Shown here piece by piece: positions 35,799 to 44,688 of a DNA stretch of 64,000 nt (position 1 is the stretch's first letter; every line of letters starts with the position of its first letter). Under the pieces are notes generated by a model. That model made no database searches. It saw nothing but the letters and a program-made list of their open reading frames with translations, and was not told where the DNA came from. The stretch spans positions 85,309 to 149,308 of the forward strand of contig DLNM01000040.1 in NCBI GenBank assembly GCA_002479485.1, read 5' to 3'. The position numbers were made by a program, and so were the translations under genes. This stretch comes from Firmicutes bacterium UBA7510 (lineage in GTDB: Bacteria > Bacillota > Clostridia > Tissierellales > Sedimentibacteraceae).

Positions 35799-36821
35799 AT
35801 GAGATATATAGATTTAAGAAGCGATACTGTTACAATGCCAACTGAAGAAATGAGAATATCTATGGCTAATGCACCTGTTGGTGACGATGTTTATGGTGAT
35901 GATCCTACAGTCAATGAATTAGAAAATCTTGCTGCACAAATAGTAGGAAAGGAAGCAGCATTATTTGTACCTAGTGGAACCTTTGGAAATCAACTTGCAT
36001 TATTAACACACACAAGACGCGGAGATGAAGTGATACTTGAGCATAATGCACATATTGTTATTCATGAGGTAGGCGGAGCAGCAGTAATTGCAGGGGTACA
36101 GCTTAGAACTGTACATGGTAAAAATGGAGCTATGGATCCTAGTCTTGTAGAGAAGTCTATAAGACCTGATGATATACATATGCCAAGAACCGGACTAATT
36201 TGCGTTGAAGAAGCTCATGGCTGCGGAGCAGTTGTTCCCATAGAAAATTTAAAAGCGATAAAAGAGATATCAAATAGATACAATATACCTGTGCATATGG
36301 ATGGAGCTAGGGTTTTTAACGCAGCAACAGCACTTAATGTAGACGTTAAGGAAATTACTGAGAATTGTGATTCTGTAATGTTTTGCTTATCAAAGGGACT
36401 TTGTGCACCAGTAGGCTCAATATTAGCTGGAAGTAAAGCATTTATAGATATAGCGAGAAAAAACAGAAAGCTTATGGGTGGCGGTTTAAGACAATCAGGT
36501 ATTTTAGCTGCTGCTGGAATTATTGCTCTTGAAAAAATGGCTGCTAGACTTCACGTAGATCATGAAAATGCTGAGTATATGGCTAGAGAACTATCTGAAA
36601 TTAATGGAATTAATGTTGATTTTTCTAGAAGAGATATAAATATGGTATTCTTTACAATTGATGAGGGATTAGTGGAGGATAAGGTATTAGTAGACAGCTT
36701 TTTAGATGCTGGAATAAAGATAAATGGTATTGAGGACGGAGAATATAGATTTGTAACTAATAACGGTGTTACAAAAGAAGACATTGATTTTGCAATAAAT
36801 AAATTAAAGGAAATAGTGTAA
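35799..36821 (+). CDS. ltaE: Low-specificity L-threonine aldolase
   Basis: Pyridoxal-phosphate enzyme splitting L-threonine or allo-threonine to glycine and acetaldehyde. It begins DLRSDTVTMPTEEMR, the conserved start. It has the cofactor-binding PSGTFGNQLA, HMDGARVFNAA with the aspartate that contacts the pyridine nitrogen, and the Schiff-base lysine in FCLSKGLCAPVGS (about residue 199), then GGGLRQSGILAAAG. 340 aa is typical. GGAGG precedes the ATG. Confidence 0.94.
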   Translation: MRYIDLRSDTVTMPTEEMRISMANAPVGDDVYGDDPTVNELENLAAQIVGKEAALFVPSGTFGNQLALLTHTRRGDEVILEHNAHIVIHEVGGAAVIAGVQLRTVHGKNGAMDPSLVEKSIRPDDIHMPRTGLICVEEAHGCGAVVPIENLKAIKEISNRYNIPVHMDGARVFNAATALNVDVKEITENCDSVMFCLSKGLCAPVGSILAGSKAFIDIARKNRKLMGGGLRQSGILAAAGIIALEKMAARLHVDHENAEYMARELSEINGINVDFSRRDINMVFFTIDEGLVEDKVLVDSFLDAGIKINGIEDGEYRFVTNNGVTKEDIDFAINKLKEIV

Positions 36822-36823
36822 AA

Positions 36824-36876
36824 AGAGTGAAGAAAAATACTCTTCACTCTATGGAAAAATCAAAAAACGATTTTTC
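36824..36876 (+). repeat. Hairpin-cluster repeat, copy 1
   Basis: Two adjacent hairpins: AGAGTGAAGA/TCTTCACTCT (36824-36850) and GAAAAATC-AAAAAAC-GATTTTTC (36854-36876). The same pair recurs at 42071 and, diverged, at 44689, always shortly before a gene start. The first hairpin lies directly after the ltaE stop. Confidence 0.8.
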
Positions 36877-36891
36877 TCACTAAGAGTAAAT

Positions 36892-37722
36892 ATGTTTGGA
36901 TATGTAAATATAGATAAGGCAGAGCTAAAATTTAGAGAATATTACAAATATAAAGGCTACTATTGTGGTCTTTGTATGAACCTTAAGAAAAACTATTCAG
37001 AATTAAGTAGGTTAACTTTAAACTATGATATGACTTTTTTAATTTTAATTTTAAGCTCTTTGTATGAAGTTGAAGATAAAGCAGTTAAAAAAAGATGCAT
37101 AGTACATCCTATAAAAAAACAGATTATAATTGAAAATGAAATTACTGATTATGCTTCAGCTATGAATATTATTTTAGCCTATTATAACTGCAAAGACAAT
37201 TGGATAGATGAAAGAGATTTTAAATCGTTACTATTTTCAAAGGCTATAAATGGTGACTATAAAAAAACTGTTAAGCTATATAACACGAACGTGCCGGAAA
37301 AGGAAAAGTTTATAAAATCCTCACTTGATAATATTGTTAAGCTTGAAAAAGCCAATACAAGAGATATAGATGCCATCTCAAATGAATTTGGCAATCTAAT
37401 GGGAGAACTAATGGTATATAGAAAGGACCATTGGGAGAAAATATTAAGAAAAGTGGGCTTTTTCCTTGGAAAATATATCTATATTTTAGATGCATATCTG
37501 GATATTGAAAAGGATAAAAAAAATAATTCATATAACCCTTTTATATACTTAGATAATAAAATAAGTATAGATGATTATGCCAATGAGATTTTAATGCTTA
37601 ATTTGTCCTTTTTAAACGAAGAATTAGATAAACTTCCTTTAATAAAAGATAAAGGAATAATTGATAATATTATATACTCAGGTATAATGAATAAACTTAA
37701 AAAAACAAAAGACGAGGAGTAG
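36892..37722 (+). CDS. DUF5685 family protein
   Basis: 276-aa cytosolic protein. The N-terminal MFGYVNIDKAELKFREYYKY followed by YYCGLCMNLKKNYSELSR matches DUF5685 proteins of Clostridia, including the CGLC cysteine pair. The C-terminal KYIYILDAYLDIEKDKKNN resembles an Asp-rich helix. Function unknown. The ribosome-binding site is weak (AAGAG). It starts an operon with a J-domain protein (three bases downstream) and a membrane protein, an arrangement suggesting a membrane or chaperone-linked role. Confidence 0.7.
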   Translation: MFGYVNIDKAELKFREYYKYKGYYCGLCMNLKKNYSELSRLTLNYDMTFLILILSSLYEVEDKAVKKRCIVHPIKKQIIIENEITDYASAMNIILAYYNCKDNWIDERDFKSLLFSKAINGDYKKTVKLYNTNVPEKEKFIKSSLDNIVKLEKANTRDIDAISNEFGNLMGELMVYRKDHWEKILRKVGFFLGKYIYILDAYLDIEKDKKNNSYNPFIYLDNKISIDDYANEILMLNLSFLNEELDKLPLIKDKGIIDNIIYSGIMNKLKKTKDEE

Positions 37723-37725
37723 AGT

Positions 37726-38328
37726 ATGAGAGATCCATATGAGGTTTTAGAAATTCAAAGAGGAGCATCTAAGGATGAAATTAAAACAGCATACAGAAAG
37801 CTGGCTAAACAATATCATCCAGATATGCATGTAAACAATCCTCTTAAAGACCTTGCACAAGAAAAATTTATTGAAGTTCAAGAGGCTTATGATCAGCTTA
37901 TGAATGAAGGTGGAAGTAGCTCATCATATAGTAGTAGTCAATCAAGCTATAACAGTGGAGCATCAAATAATGAATTTCAAACAGCAAGACAATATATGAA
38001 TAGCGGAAATTATCAACAAGCTATATATATACTAGATAATATAAAAGTTAGAAATGCACAGTGGAACTTCCTGATGGGAGTATGTTATGTTAATCTTGGC
38101 TCAACAGTACAAGGTATGCAATTTGTTAAGAATGCTTCTAGGATGGAGCCTAATAACGTTGAATATTCAAACTATTTAAATCAAATAATGAATATGCAAA
38201 GAGCATATCAAACAAGAACCTACAATTATAATAGAGGTGGACGTTCTGACATCGATTGTTGTACACAGCTTATTTGTGCAGATTGTTGTTGCGAATGTAT
38301 GGGAGGAGATTTGATTTCATGCTGTTAA
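37726..38328 (+). CDS. J-domain protein with TPR-like middle and Cys-rich tail
   Basis: 200-aa co-chaperone-like protein. Residues 3-66 form a J domain with the HPD motif at 31-33 (KQYHPDMH), expected to stimulate an Hsp70 ATPase. A Ser/Tyr/Asn low-complexity linker follows. Residues about 86-155 look like TPR helices (NEFQTARQYMNSGNYQQAIY, QWNFLMGVCYVNLGSTVQGM). The tail is unusually cysteine-rich (DCCTQLICADCCCECMGG), possibly metal-binding. The DnaJ zinc domain and client-binding domain are absent. It lies three bases after the DUF5685 gene and its 3' end overlaps the next gene by ten bases. Confidence 0.85.
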   Translation: MRDPYEVLEIQRGASKDEIKTAYRKLAKQYHPDMHVNNPLKDLAQEKFIEVQEAYDQLMNEGGSSSSYSSSQSSYNSGASNNEFQTARQYMNSGNYQQAIYILDNIKVRNAQWNFLMGVCYVNLGSTVQGMQFVKNASRMEPNNVEYSNYLNQIMNMQRAYQTRTYNYNRGGRSDIDCCTQLICADCCCECMGGDLISCC

Positions 38329-38831
38329 AAAGCAAAAACATTGCTTATTTAGGAGTATTGCTTGCTTTAAATCAAGTATTTATAGTTTTATCTTCAATAA
38401 TTAAAACAAACACACTACTTTTATTTTCTTTTGCTGCACTATTGATTGGTATTGTAATAGTTGAATTCGGAGCTAAAAATGGAGTTTTATTTTATATAGC
38501 ATCATCTATTCTAGGATTTTTTTTAACAACCAATCAAATAGAAATAATTACATATATATTGTTTTTTGGTATGTATAGCATAGTGAAATATGTAATTGAG
38601 AAAGCAGCATTTCCCATGAAGCGTGGAAAAATATTTGAACTGACTACAAAGTTTTTATTTTTTAATTTAGCAGCCTTGTGTATATATTTTCTGCTTAGGG
38701 AGTTTGCAGTTATAAAATTATATTGGTGGTTAATTTTAATTGCTGAAATTTCATTTGTAGTGTATGATTATGCGTTTAGTATTTTTATCAATTATTATAT
38801 AACCAAAATAAAGCCAAAAATAAAAAGATAA
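38319..38831 (+). CDS. Multi-pass membrane protein (hypothetical)
   Basis: 170-aa hydrophobic protein with about five helices (IAYLGVLLALNQVFIVLSSI, LLLFSFAALLIGIVIVEF, VLFYIASSILGFFLT). It has the look of ECF-type S components or small biogenic-membrane proteins, but no family is certain. The start at 38319 follows GGGAGGAG inside the J-domain gene, so the pair is translationally coupled; an upstream in-frame ATG at 38256 is unlikely. Last gene of the three-gene operon, ended by a terminator. Confidence 0.7.
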   Translation: MLLKSKNIAYLGVLLALNQVFIVLSSIIKTNTLLLFSFAALLIGIVIVEFGAKNGVLFYIASSILGFFLTTNQIEIITYILFFGMYSIVKYVIEKAAFPMKRGKIFELTTKFLFFNLAALCIYFLLREFAVIKLYWWLILIAEISFVVYDYAFSIFINYYITKIKPKIKR

Positions 38832-38867
38832 AAAAATCGAAATCTGTAAAAATGGTTTCGTTTTTTT
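38830..38867 (+). terminator. Terminator of the DUF5685-DnaJ operon
   Basis: AAAAAATCGAAATC pairs with GGTTTCGTTTTTTT, with a T run forming the 3' arm and tail. Confidence 0.85.
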
Positions 38868-38900
38868 ATGTCAAAAATCAATTCCGAAACGAAAAAAATC

Positions 38901-38929
38901 TTGACAAACTTCTATAAAAATAATAAAAT
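38901..38929 (+). promoter_or_regulatory. Promoter of the cobalamin-enzyme operon
   Basis: TTGACA (38901), 17-base spacer, TAAAAT (38924). Predicted start near 38936. Confidence 0.78.
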
Positions 38930-39167
38930 AATAGAAATAACTTTTTTGTTCAAATCATGAAAACATTATAAATTACCCAAAATTTAAACAAACCAATCAA
39001 ATATTATATTCTTTTATTAGTCTAGAATAAAATTCGTGTTATAGTTATAGGCTGAGATTAATCTAAAAAAATAAGACAAAACTATTATTTATATAGTTTA
39101 ATTTTTTATACAAAAAAACGCATATTATGACAAATTTTAAATAAACTATATCATATGGAGGTATGTT
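38930..39167 (+). other. Long untranslated leader of the cobalamin-enzyme gene
   Basis: About 230 bases between promoter and start codon. It contains AAACTAT/ATAGTTT at 39078-39099 followed by AATTTTTTAT, a weak terminator-like hairpin. No cobalamin-riboswitch box (GCCACTG type) is visible on either strand, so any regulation by B12 is not supported by a known motif. Confidence 0.4.
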
Positions 39168-40814
39168 ATGAAAAATAAAATTATACTTGGTGCTTCTATC
39201 GGAAACTGCGTACATGTAGCTGGCATTATTAATTTTTTTAATATAGCTAGAACTCATGGCTATGATACAATATTTTTAGGGCCCGCCACGGGGGTTGATA
39301 TCTTAATAAGTAAAATACTGGAAATAAAACCTGATATAGTAGCTATCAGTTACAGACTAACTCCCGAAAACGCTTGCAAGATATTAACTGACATCGATAT
39401 ATTTAGAAAAAATACTGATCTAGAAGGAGTTAAATGGTGCTTTGGTGGAACTAAGCCTGTTGCCGACGAAGCTAGAAAATTTGATTTTTTTGATTATATT
39501 TCAGATGGTTTTGATGACATAGATGACTGCGCCTGTTTTTTAAAAGGTATTGAAAAAGATGACAAAAATAACGAGTATCATAAAAATATTATAGACAGAA
39601 TCAATGAAAAATATCCATACCCTGTTTTAAGACATCACTTTGGTTTACCGTCCTACGAAGAGACATTAGATGGTATTGAAAAAATAGCAAATGCTAAAAT
39701 ACTAGATGTAATATCCTTAGGGCCGGACCAAAATACACAGCAATTCTTCTTTAACCAACAAAATATGGATAGGAAAAATGATGGTGCAGGCGGTGTACCT
39801 CTTAGAACTAAAGAAGATTTTATTAAGCTAAAGGAAGCTACAAATACAGGTAATCATCCTTTAATAAGATGCTATAGTGGAACAGCAGATGTTTTCAAAA
39901 TGGCAGATTTGCTCATTGATACTCTTGATAACGCTTGGAGTGCAATACCTCTTTGTTGGTACAACGAGCTAGATGGAAGGGGAAATAGAAGCATTGAAGT
40001 TTCCATAGATGAAGCGCAAAAGCTTATAAAATATCATGGAGATAGAAATGTACCTGTAGAAATTAATGAACCACATCATTGGTCGCTTAGAGATGCTCAT
40101 GATGTTATGTCTGTATTTATGGCTTATGTATCAGCTTATAACGCTAAAAAATATGGAGTTAAGAATTATATAGCACAATATATGTTTAACACACCTAATA
40201 CGCTTTCATTCTCTATGGATTTAGCAAGAGTAATGGCTATGGTAGATTTAGTTGAAGAACTAGCTGATGATAGTTTTAAGGTATATAGGCAGGTAAGAGC
40301 AGGACTAAATTATTTATCACCAGACCTTGATATTGCGAAAGGTCAGTTGGCGGCCACTACATTTTTAGCAATGAATATTAAGCCTCATATAATCCATGTA
40401 GTAGGATTTAATGAAGCAGAGCATGCAGCAACACCAGAAAATATTATAGAAAGCTGTAAAATTGTTAGAGGAGTAATTAGAAATTTAGTCAATGACAATT
40501 TAGATTTATCTAAAAATACAGCTATAATTAAACGTAAAGAACATCTTAAGTCAGAGGTGAAATATTTATCTGATTTTATAAGTGATTTTTATAAAAATTA
40601 TGAAGATCCTCTAGCAAATGCCTTTGTGCTGGCTGATTGTATAAAAAGAGGGATTATAGATGCGCCACATATTGTTAAAAATGATAAATTTAAAGGTATT
40701 TTATCTACAAGGGTAATAGATGGAAAATGCGTTGCTTATTCTGAAGAAAAAATGGCAGAATTAAGTGAAAAAGAGCGTATTGAAGAGTTAAGAATCAATG
40801 GAAATCTAAAATAA
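39168..40814 (+). CDS. Cobalamin-binding-domain fused to a glutamate-mutase-E-like barrel
   Basis: 548-aa cytosolic protein. Residues about 1-125 form a Rossmann-like B12-binding domain: KIILGASIGNCVHVAGIINF, then IVAISYRLTPENACKIL. The His that would ligate cobalt is His16 in CVHVAG. The usual DxHxxG motif therefore has Cys14 where Asp is expected, while His and Gly19 are kept. The remainder looks like a TIM barrel with WSAIPLCWYNELDGRG, NVPVEINEPHHWSLRDAHDV, KNYIAQYMFNTPNTLSFSMD and HIIHVVGFNEAEHAATPENI, reminiscent of the E subunit of glutamate mutase and related carbon-skeleton mutases. Fusion of both parts in one chain is notable. A dehydrogenase follows 33 bases later. The exact reaction is not assignable. 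Confidence 0.7.
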   Translation: MKNKIILGASIGNCVHVAGIINFFNIARTHGYDTIFLGPATGVDILISKILEIKPDIVAISYRLTPENACKILTDIDIFRKNTDLEGVKWCFGGTKPVADEARKFDFFDYISDGFDDIDDCACFLKGIEKDDKNNEYHKNIIDRINEKYPYPVLRHHFGLPSYEETLDGIEKIANAKILDVISLGPDQNTQQFFFNQQNMDRKNDGAGGVPLRTKEDFIKLKEATNTGNHPLIRCYSGTADVFKMADLLIDTLDNAWSAIPLCWYNELDGRGNRSIEVSIDEAQKLIKYHGDRNVPVEINEPHHWSLRDAHDVMSVFMAYVSAYNAKKYGVKNYIAQYMFNTPNTLSFSMDLARVMAMVDLVEELADDSFKVYRQVRAGLNYLSPDLDIAKGQLAATTFLAMNIKPHIIHVVGFNEAEHAATPENIIESCKIVRGVIRNLVNDNLDLSKNTAIIKRKEHLKSEVKYLSDFISDFYKNYEDPLANAFVLADCIKRGIIDAPHIVKNDKFKGILSTRVIDGKCVAYSEEKMAELSEKERIEELRINGNLK

Positions 40815-40847
40815 ATAGAATAATAAATTTAATCAGGAGGTATATTT

Positions 40848-41915
40848 ATGAAAGTAGCTGTAATTGGTGCTGGTAACGGCGGTCAAACTTTTGCATCGTA
40901 TTTTACACATATGGGATGTGAAGTTTCATTATATAATAGAAACCCAAGAGTATTGTTCGAAATTGAACAAAATGGTGGTATTGACTTAATAGGTTATTAC
41001 AATTTTAAAGAAAAAATAAATGAACTAACATCTAATATTGCTCAGGCTATAAATGGCGCTAGATTAATAATGATTGCCACTCCAGCTAATGCACATGGTG
41101 ATATAGCAGAACAGCTTGCTCCGTTTTTAAAGGATGATCAAATTATTATGTTAAATCCGGGTAGAACACTTGGTACACATTACTTTTATAATTTGCTCGA
41201 AAAAAATGGACTTAAAGCAAATGTTATAGTAGCAGAAGCTGATACATTAATATATACCTGTAGGCTTGTTAAAAATGGACTTTGCAGAGTGTTTTCATTA
41301 AAAAAAGAACTGCATGTTGCAGCACATAATCCTGATGATACACAAATGGTATGTGAGTTACTAAGTGAGTTTTATGATGTTATAGTTCCGGCTGAATCAG
41401 TGCTTGAAACAGGGCTATCTAATCTAGGTGTAATATTCCATCCAGTTCCTGTTATACTTAATATTGCACGAATTGAGGAACAATCTACTTTTTCTCATTA
41501 CAAGCAAGGCATATCTCCAACTGTAGCTACTTTTTTAGAAAAAATTGATAATGAAAGAATAGCCATAGCTAACGCTTTAGGAGTTAAGGTAGACACAGCA
41601 GTTAAATGGCTAAATCGCATATATAGAACAGAAGGGGACACTTTATATGAAGCATTACAAAATAATGTAGCATATACTGAGGTTTTAGCACCTACAACAA
41701 TTCATACAAGATATATATATGAAGACATACAAACTGGACTTGTTCCGTTGTCTATATTATCAAAAGAGTTAGGTATAGAAAATAGCGCAATGGATTGTGT
41801 AATAAGACTTGCCAGTATGTTATATAATTATGATTTTTATCTAAATGGAAGAAATGAAGGAATAATTGACTTCCAAAAAATTATAAATAGCAGAAAAGTA
41901 GCAATATCTAGATAG
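40848..41915 (+). CDS. NAD(P) octopine/nopaline dehydrogenase family protein
   Basis: 355-aa oxidoreductase. It has an N-terminal dinucleotide-binding fold, MKVAVIGAGNGGQTFASYFT, with Asn rather than acidic residue after the second strand (LYNRNPR), hinting at NADP. The C-terminal opine-dehydrogenase domain shows GLSNLGVIFHPVPVILN, in which the His is the family's catalytic histidine, and SFSHYKQG-like helix FSHYKQGISPTVA. Opine-family enzymes reduce an imine formed between an amino acid and a keto acid, or act on related imino substrates. AGGAGG precedes the ATG. Co-transcription with the cobalamin-domain enzyme suggests both act in one amino-acid pathway. Confidence 0.82.
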   Translation: MKVAVIGAGNGGQTFASYFTHMGCEVSLYNRNPRVLFEIEQNGGIDLIGYYNFKEKINELTSNIAQAINGARLIMIATPANAHGDIAEQLAPFLKDDQIIMLNPGRTLGTHYFYNLLEKNGLKANVIVAEADTLIYTCRLVKNGLCRVFSLKKELHVAAHNPDDTQMVCELLSEFYDVIVPAESVLETGLSNLGVIFHPVPVILNIARIEEQSTFSHYKQGISPTVATFLEKIDNERIAIANALGVKVDTAVKWLNRIYRTEGDTLYEALQNNVAYTEVLAPTTIHTRYIYEDIQTGLVPLSILSKELGIENSAMDCVIRLASMLYNYDFYLNGRNEGIIDFQKIINSRKVAISR

Positions 41916-41938
41916 TGCGTAAAGAATGAAGTTCTGTA

Positions 41939-41972
41939 GCCCCACTTACCATTTTGATGGTATTAGTGGGGC
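41939..41972 (+). terminator. Hairpin after the dehydrogenase gene
   Basis: GCCCCACTTACCAT pairs with ATGGTATTAGTGGGGC. The stem is strong but the tail (CAGTTATTTTAATT) is only moderately T-rich. Confidence 0.7.
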
Positions 41973-42070
41973 CAGTTATTTTAATTGCCATTATTAATAT
42001 GATATTATATAATAAATTTGTAATTATTATTATTTTATAATTAACAAAAAATATAATATTGAGGGAATAA

Positions 42071-42155
42071 AGAGTGAAGAAAACACTCTTCACTCTCTAT
42101 AGAAGAATCAAAAAACGATTCTTCATTAAATTATTTTGATGCCACTAAGTGGCGT
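42071..42155 (+). repeat. Hairpin-cluster repeat, copy 2
   Basis: AGAGTGAAGA/TCTTCACTCT (42071-42096), GAAGAATC-AAAAAAC-GATTCTTC (42102-42124) and GCCAC-TAA-GTGGC (42141-42153), ending four bases before the ribosome-binding site of the next gene. The second stem differs from copy 1 by a compensated A-T to G-C pair. Confidence 0.82.
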
Positions 42156-42168
42156 TATGGAGGAAAGT

Positions 42169-43434
42169 ATGTCTACAAAAAGTAAAAGCTTAAAATTAGA
42201 CTATAAAAAAACCTTTCTAATAGGATTTGGTTTTTTTGCTTCATCACTGGCATGGTCGGTATACAATGCTAATGTACCATTGATTTTAGAAAACTATGTT
42301 TCATCTACGTTTTTACTTGGAATGATAATGGCAGTTGATAACGTATTTGCTGTAATTTTTCAACCGTTATTTGGAGCTTTAAGCGACAAGACCAATACTA
42401 AAAGAGGTAGGAGATTACCGTATATCTTAATTGGTATTCCTATATGTGCGACATTATTTGTATTTATACCTTGGACTAAATCTATTTTAGCACTAATGGG
42501 AGTAGTAATATTATTTAATTTTGTAATGAGTACTTGGAGATCTCCTGTAATTGCACTAATGCCTGATGTTACACCATCTCCACTTCGCTCAAAGGCAAAT
42601 GGGGTTATAAACCTTATGGGTGGAGTAGGTGGAGTTCTTGCATTTATTCTAGGTGGAATACTAATTAAATCCTTTGGAATGAAGGCTCCGTTTTTGTTTT
42701 CAGGTATAGTAATGATGATGGCTTGGGCACTATTGTTTTTATTTGTACGAGAGCCAGCCATACTAACTAAAGAAGAAAGAATTAAGGTGGAAGAAAAAGA
42801 AAAGACTGAGGAACTTTCTGACAAAAAGAGTATTAATAAAAGCTTATTATGTATTTTACTAGCAATATTTTTCTGGTTTATAGGATACAATGCAATAGAA
42901 ACATACTTCACCTTATATGCTACTAATGTTTTAGGAGTAGATGATGGAACCGCTAACATGACATTAGCATTTTTCTCCTTAGCTTTAGTAGCTGGTGCTA
43001 TACCTGCGGGTATCATAGGTACAAAGTTTGGAAGAAAGAAAACTATCATGACAGGACTTGTTGGTATAATAGTTTTGTTTGGACTACAAATATTTTCAAA
43101 TGATATAAATATAGTTAGAATACTATTAGTTTTAGCAGGACTATGCTGGGCTTTAGTAAACATTAACTCACTTCCAATGGTTTTAGAGATAGCTAAAAGT
43201 TCAAGAATAGGAAAATATACAGGTTATTATTATTTCTTCTCAGCTTCATCTGCTATATTGAGTCCACCTTTGTTTGGTTTAATTCATGATATTACAAAAA
43301 ATTATGCGCATGTGTTTATATATTCAGTTGTAGCATTTGCTTGTGCACTTATATGTATATCTATGGCAAAGCATGGTGAGGTGGAGATAGACCAAGCTGA
43401 AATTTTAAAAGAGGTGAGAGAGCTTGATGATTAA
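42169..43434 (+). CDS. MFS transporter, SLC45/GPH-like
   Basis: 421-aa carrier with twelve predicted helices. It contains NVPLILENYVSSTFLLGMIM, the loop FGALSDKTNTKRGRRLPYIL typical of sugar/SLC45-type and GPH symporters, and MSTWRSPVIALMPDVTPSPL. A charged central loop (RIKVEEKEKTEELSDKKSIN) joins the halves. The start at 42169 follows GGAGG; the in-frame ATG at 42136 lies inside the hairpin cluster and is unlikely. It could import the substrate of the preceding cobalamin enzyme, but a terminator-like hairpin and repeat cluster separate them. Confidence 0.85.
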   Translation: MSTKSKSLKLDYKKTFLIGFGFFASSLAWSVYNANVPLILENYVSSTFLLGMIMAVDNVFAVIFQPLFGALSDKTNTKRGRRLPYILIGIPICATLFVFIPWTKSILALMGVVILFNFVMSTWRSPVIALMPDVTPSPLRSKANGVINLMGGVGGVLAFILGGILIKSFGMKAPFLFSGIVMMMAWALLFLFVREPAILTKEERIKVEEKEKTEELSDKKSINKSLLCILLAIFFWFIGYNAIETYFTLYATNVLGVDDGTANMTLAFFSLALVAGAIPAGIIGTKFGRKKTIMTGLVGIIVLFGLQIFSNDINIVRILLVLAGLCWALVNINSLPMVLEIAKSSRIGKYTGYYYFFSASSAILSPPLFGLIHDITKNYAHVFIYSVVAFACALICISMAKHGEVEIDQAEILKEVRELDD

Positions 43435-43451
43435 AGCTTGATAAGGTGATT

Positions 43452-44168
43452 ATGGATAAATATTATAAATACACTTGGAGCGAAGAAAGCTATGCTTCTT
43501 TTGTTTCTGATTTAAAACTGTTAGCTGATGAAAATTATAAAAATTTTCAATCAAATTTAGTACCTAATATAGATAATATATTAGGTATAAGAATACCTAT
43601 TCTTAGAAGTATAGGAAAGGACATATCAAAAGGAAATTGGAAGGATTACTTTAAGGTATGCCAAGATAATTATTATGAAGTAACAATGCTGCAGGGATTA
43701 GTACTTAATAATGTAAAAGCTGATTTAGAAGAAATAATAGAATATATGGATAAATTTATAGGAAAAATTAATAACTGGGCTACATGCGATTCATTTTGTT
43801 GTGGTATGAAAATAGTTAAGAAAAATAGAGAATTCTTTTATCCTTATATTCAAACGCTTTTATCTTCAGAAAAAGAATTTTTAATAAGAACAGGATTAGT
43901 TTTGCTTTTAGCACACTATATAATTGATGAATATATAGATAAAATATTTGCTATATCAAATGCTGTAAAACATGAGAATTATTATGTTAAAATGGCAAAT
44001 GCTTGGCTAATAGCAAGCTGTTTTGCAAAATATAGGGAAAAGACAATGAACTTTTTAGAAAATAACTGTTTAGATGATTGGACGCACAATAAATCTATAC
44101 AAAAAATAATTGAATCTAAAACAACTACAGCTGAAGAAAAAATTATATTAAAAGAACTTAAGAAGTGA
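43452..44168 (+). CDS. AlkD-like DNA alkylation repair protein
   Basis: 238-aa all-helical protein of HEAT-like repeats. Blocks matching the alkylation-repair (AlkD) family are GIRIPILRSIGKDISKGNWK, INNWATCDSFCCGMK and EFLIRTGLVLLLAHYI with KMANAWLIASCFAKY. AlkD glycosylases remove positively charged N3- and N7-alkylpurines without base flipping, but many short Firmicutes members have no tested activity. AAGGTGAT lies just before the ATG at 43452. It follows the MFS gene by 17 bases. Confidence 0.82.
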   Translation: MDKYYKYTWSEESYASFVSDLKLLADENYKNFQSNLVPNIDNILGIRIPILRSIGKDISKGNWKDYFKVCQDNYYEVTMLQGLVLNNVKADLEEIIEYMDKFIGKINNWATCDSFCCGMKIVKKNREFFYPYIQTLLSSEKEFLIRTGLVLLLAHYIIDEYIDKIFAISNAVKHENYYVKMANAWLIASCFAKYREKTMNFLENNCLDDWTHNKSIQKIIESKTTTAEEKIILKELKK

Positions 44169-44278
44169 AATGTATTTTTATTATAAAAATTAATATATAT
44201 TTATACTTGAAGAATTAACTGATTTTGATTATACTTTAGATGTTGGCAAAAAAGTAGTTAATTAAAGGAGAGTATAAA

Positions 44279-44533
44279 ATGTATAGATATAGGACAAAAG
44301 GGACATGTGCTAGAGAAATTGAATTTGATGTAAAAGACAACAAATTGACAGGTGTAAATTTCATTAATGGCTGCAATGGAAATTTAAAAGGTATAGGTGT
44401 ACTTGTAGAGGGAATGGATTTAGACGAAGTTATAAATAAGCTAAAAGACGTCAAATGTGGAGAAAAGAACACTTCTTGCCCCGCACAACTAGCTAGTGCT
44501 CTTAAAGAATATAAAGAAAACATAAAATGTTAA
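44279..44533 (+). CDS. TSCPD-domain protein (TIGR03905 type)
   Basis: 84-aa protein consisting of one TSCPD domain. The four conserved cysteines are in GTCAREIEF, INGCNGN, VKCGEKNTSCPAQLA, plus a C-terminal cysteine. The domain is otherwise found at the end of B12-dependent ribonucleotide reductases and is thought to bind metal, but stand-alone members are uncharacterised. AAAGGAG precedes the ATG, and a terminator follows. Confidence 0.85.
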   Translation: MYRYRTKGTCAREIEFDVKDNKLTGVNFINGCNGNLKGIGVLVEGMDLDEVINKLKDVKCGEKNTSCPAQLASALKEYKENIKC

Positions 44534-44556
44534 AAAAATTTAAAATTTTACATATT

Positions 44557-44589
44557 AGACTATAATACTTAATATTATAGTCTTTTTTT
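44557..44589 (+). terminator. Terminator after the TSCPD gene
   Basis: AGACTATAATA pairs with TATTATAGTCT, followed by seven T. Confidence 0.92.
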
Positions 44590-44688
44590 GTATTCAGCAA
44601 CATTTTACTTAATAAGAAAAAATATAAAATATTGTAATTATATGTTAATTCGTATATAATTGAAACAATATATTTTTAAAAGGTGAAA

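Noticed and set aside
38930..39167. Cobalamin riboswitch before the B12-domain enzyme
   Set aside because: The leader is long enough, but the conserved B12-box and surrounding helices are not found.
42360..43163. 267-codon open frame on the minus strand opposite the MFS gene
   Set aside because: It lies entirely within a well-supported carrier gene, has no ribosome-binding site, and its composition is that of a shadow of hydrophobic codons.
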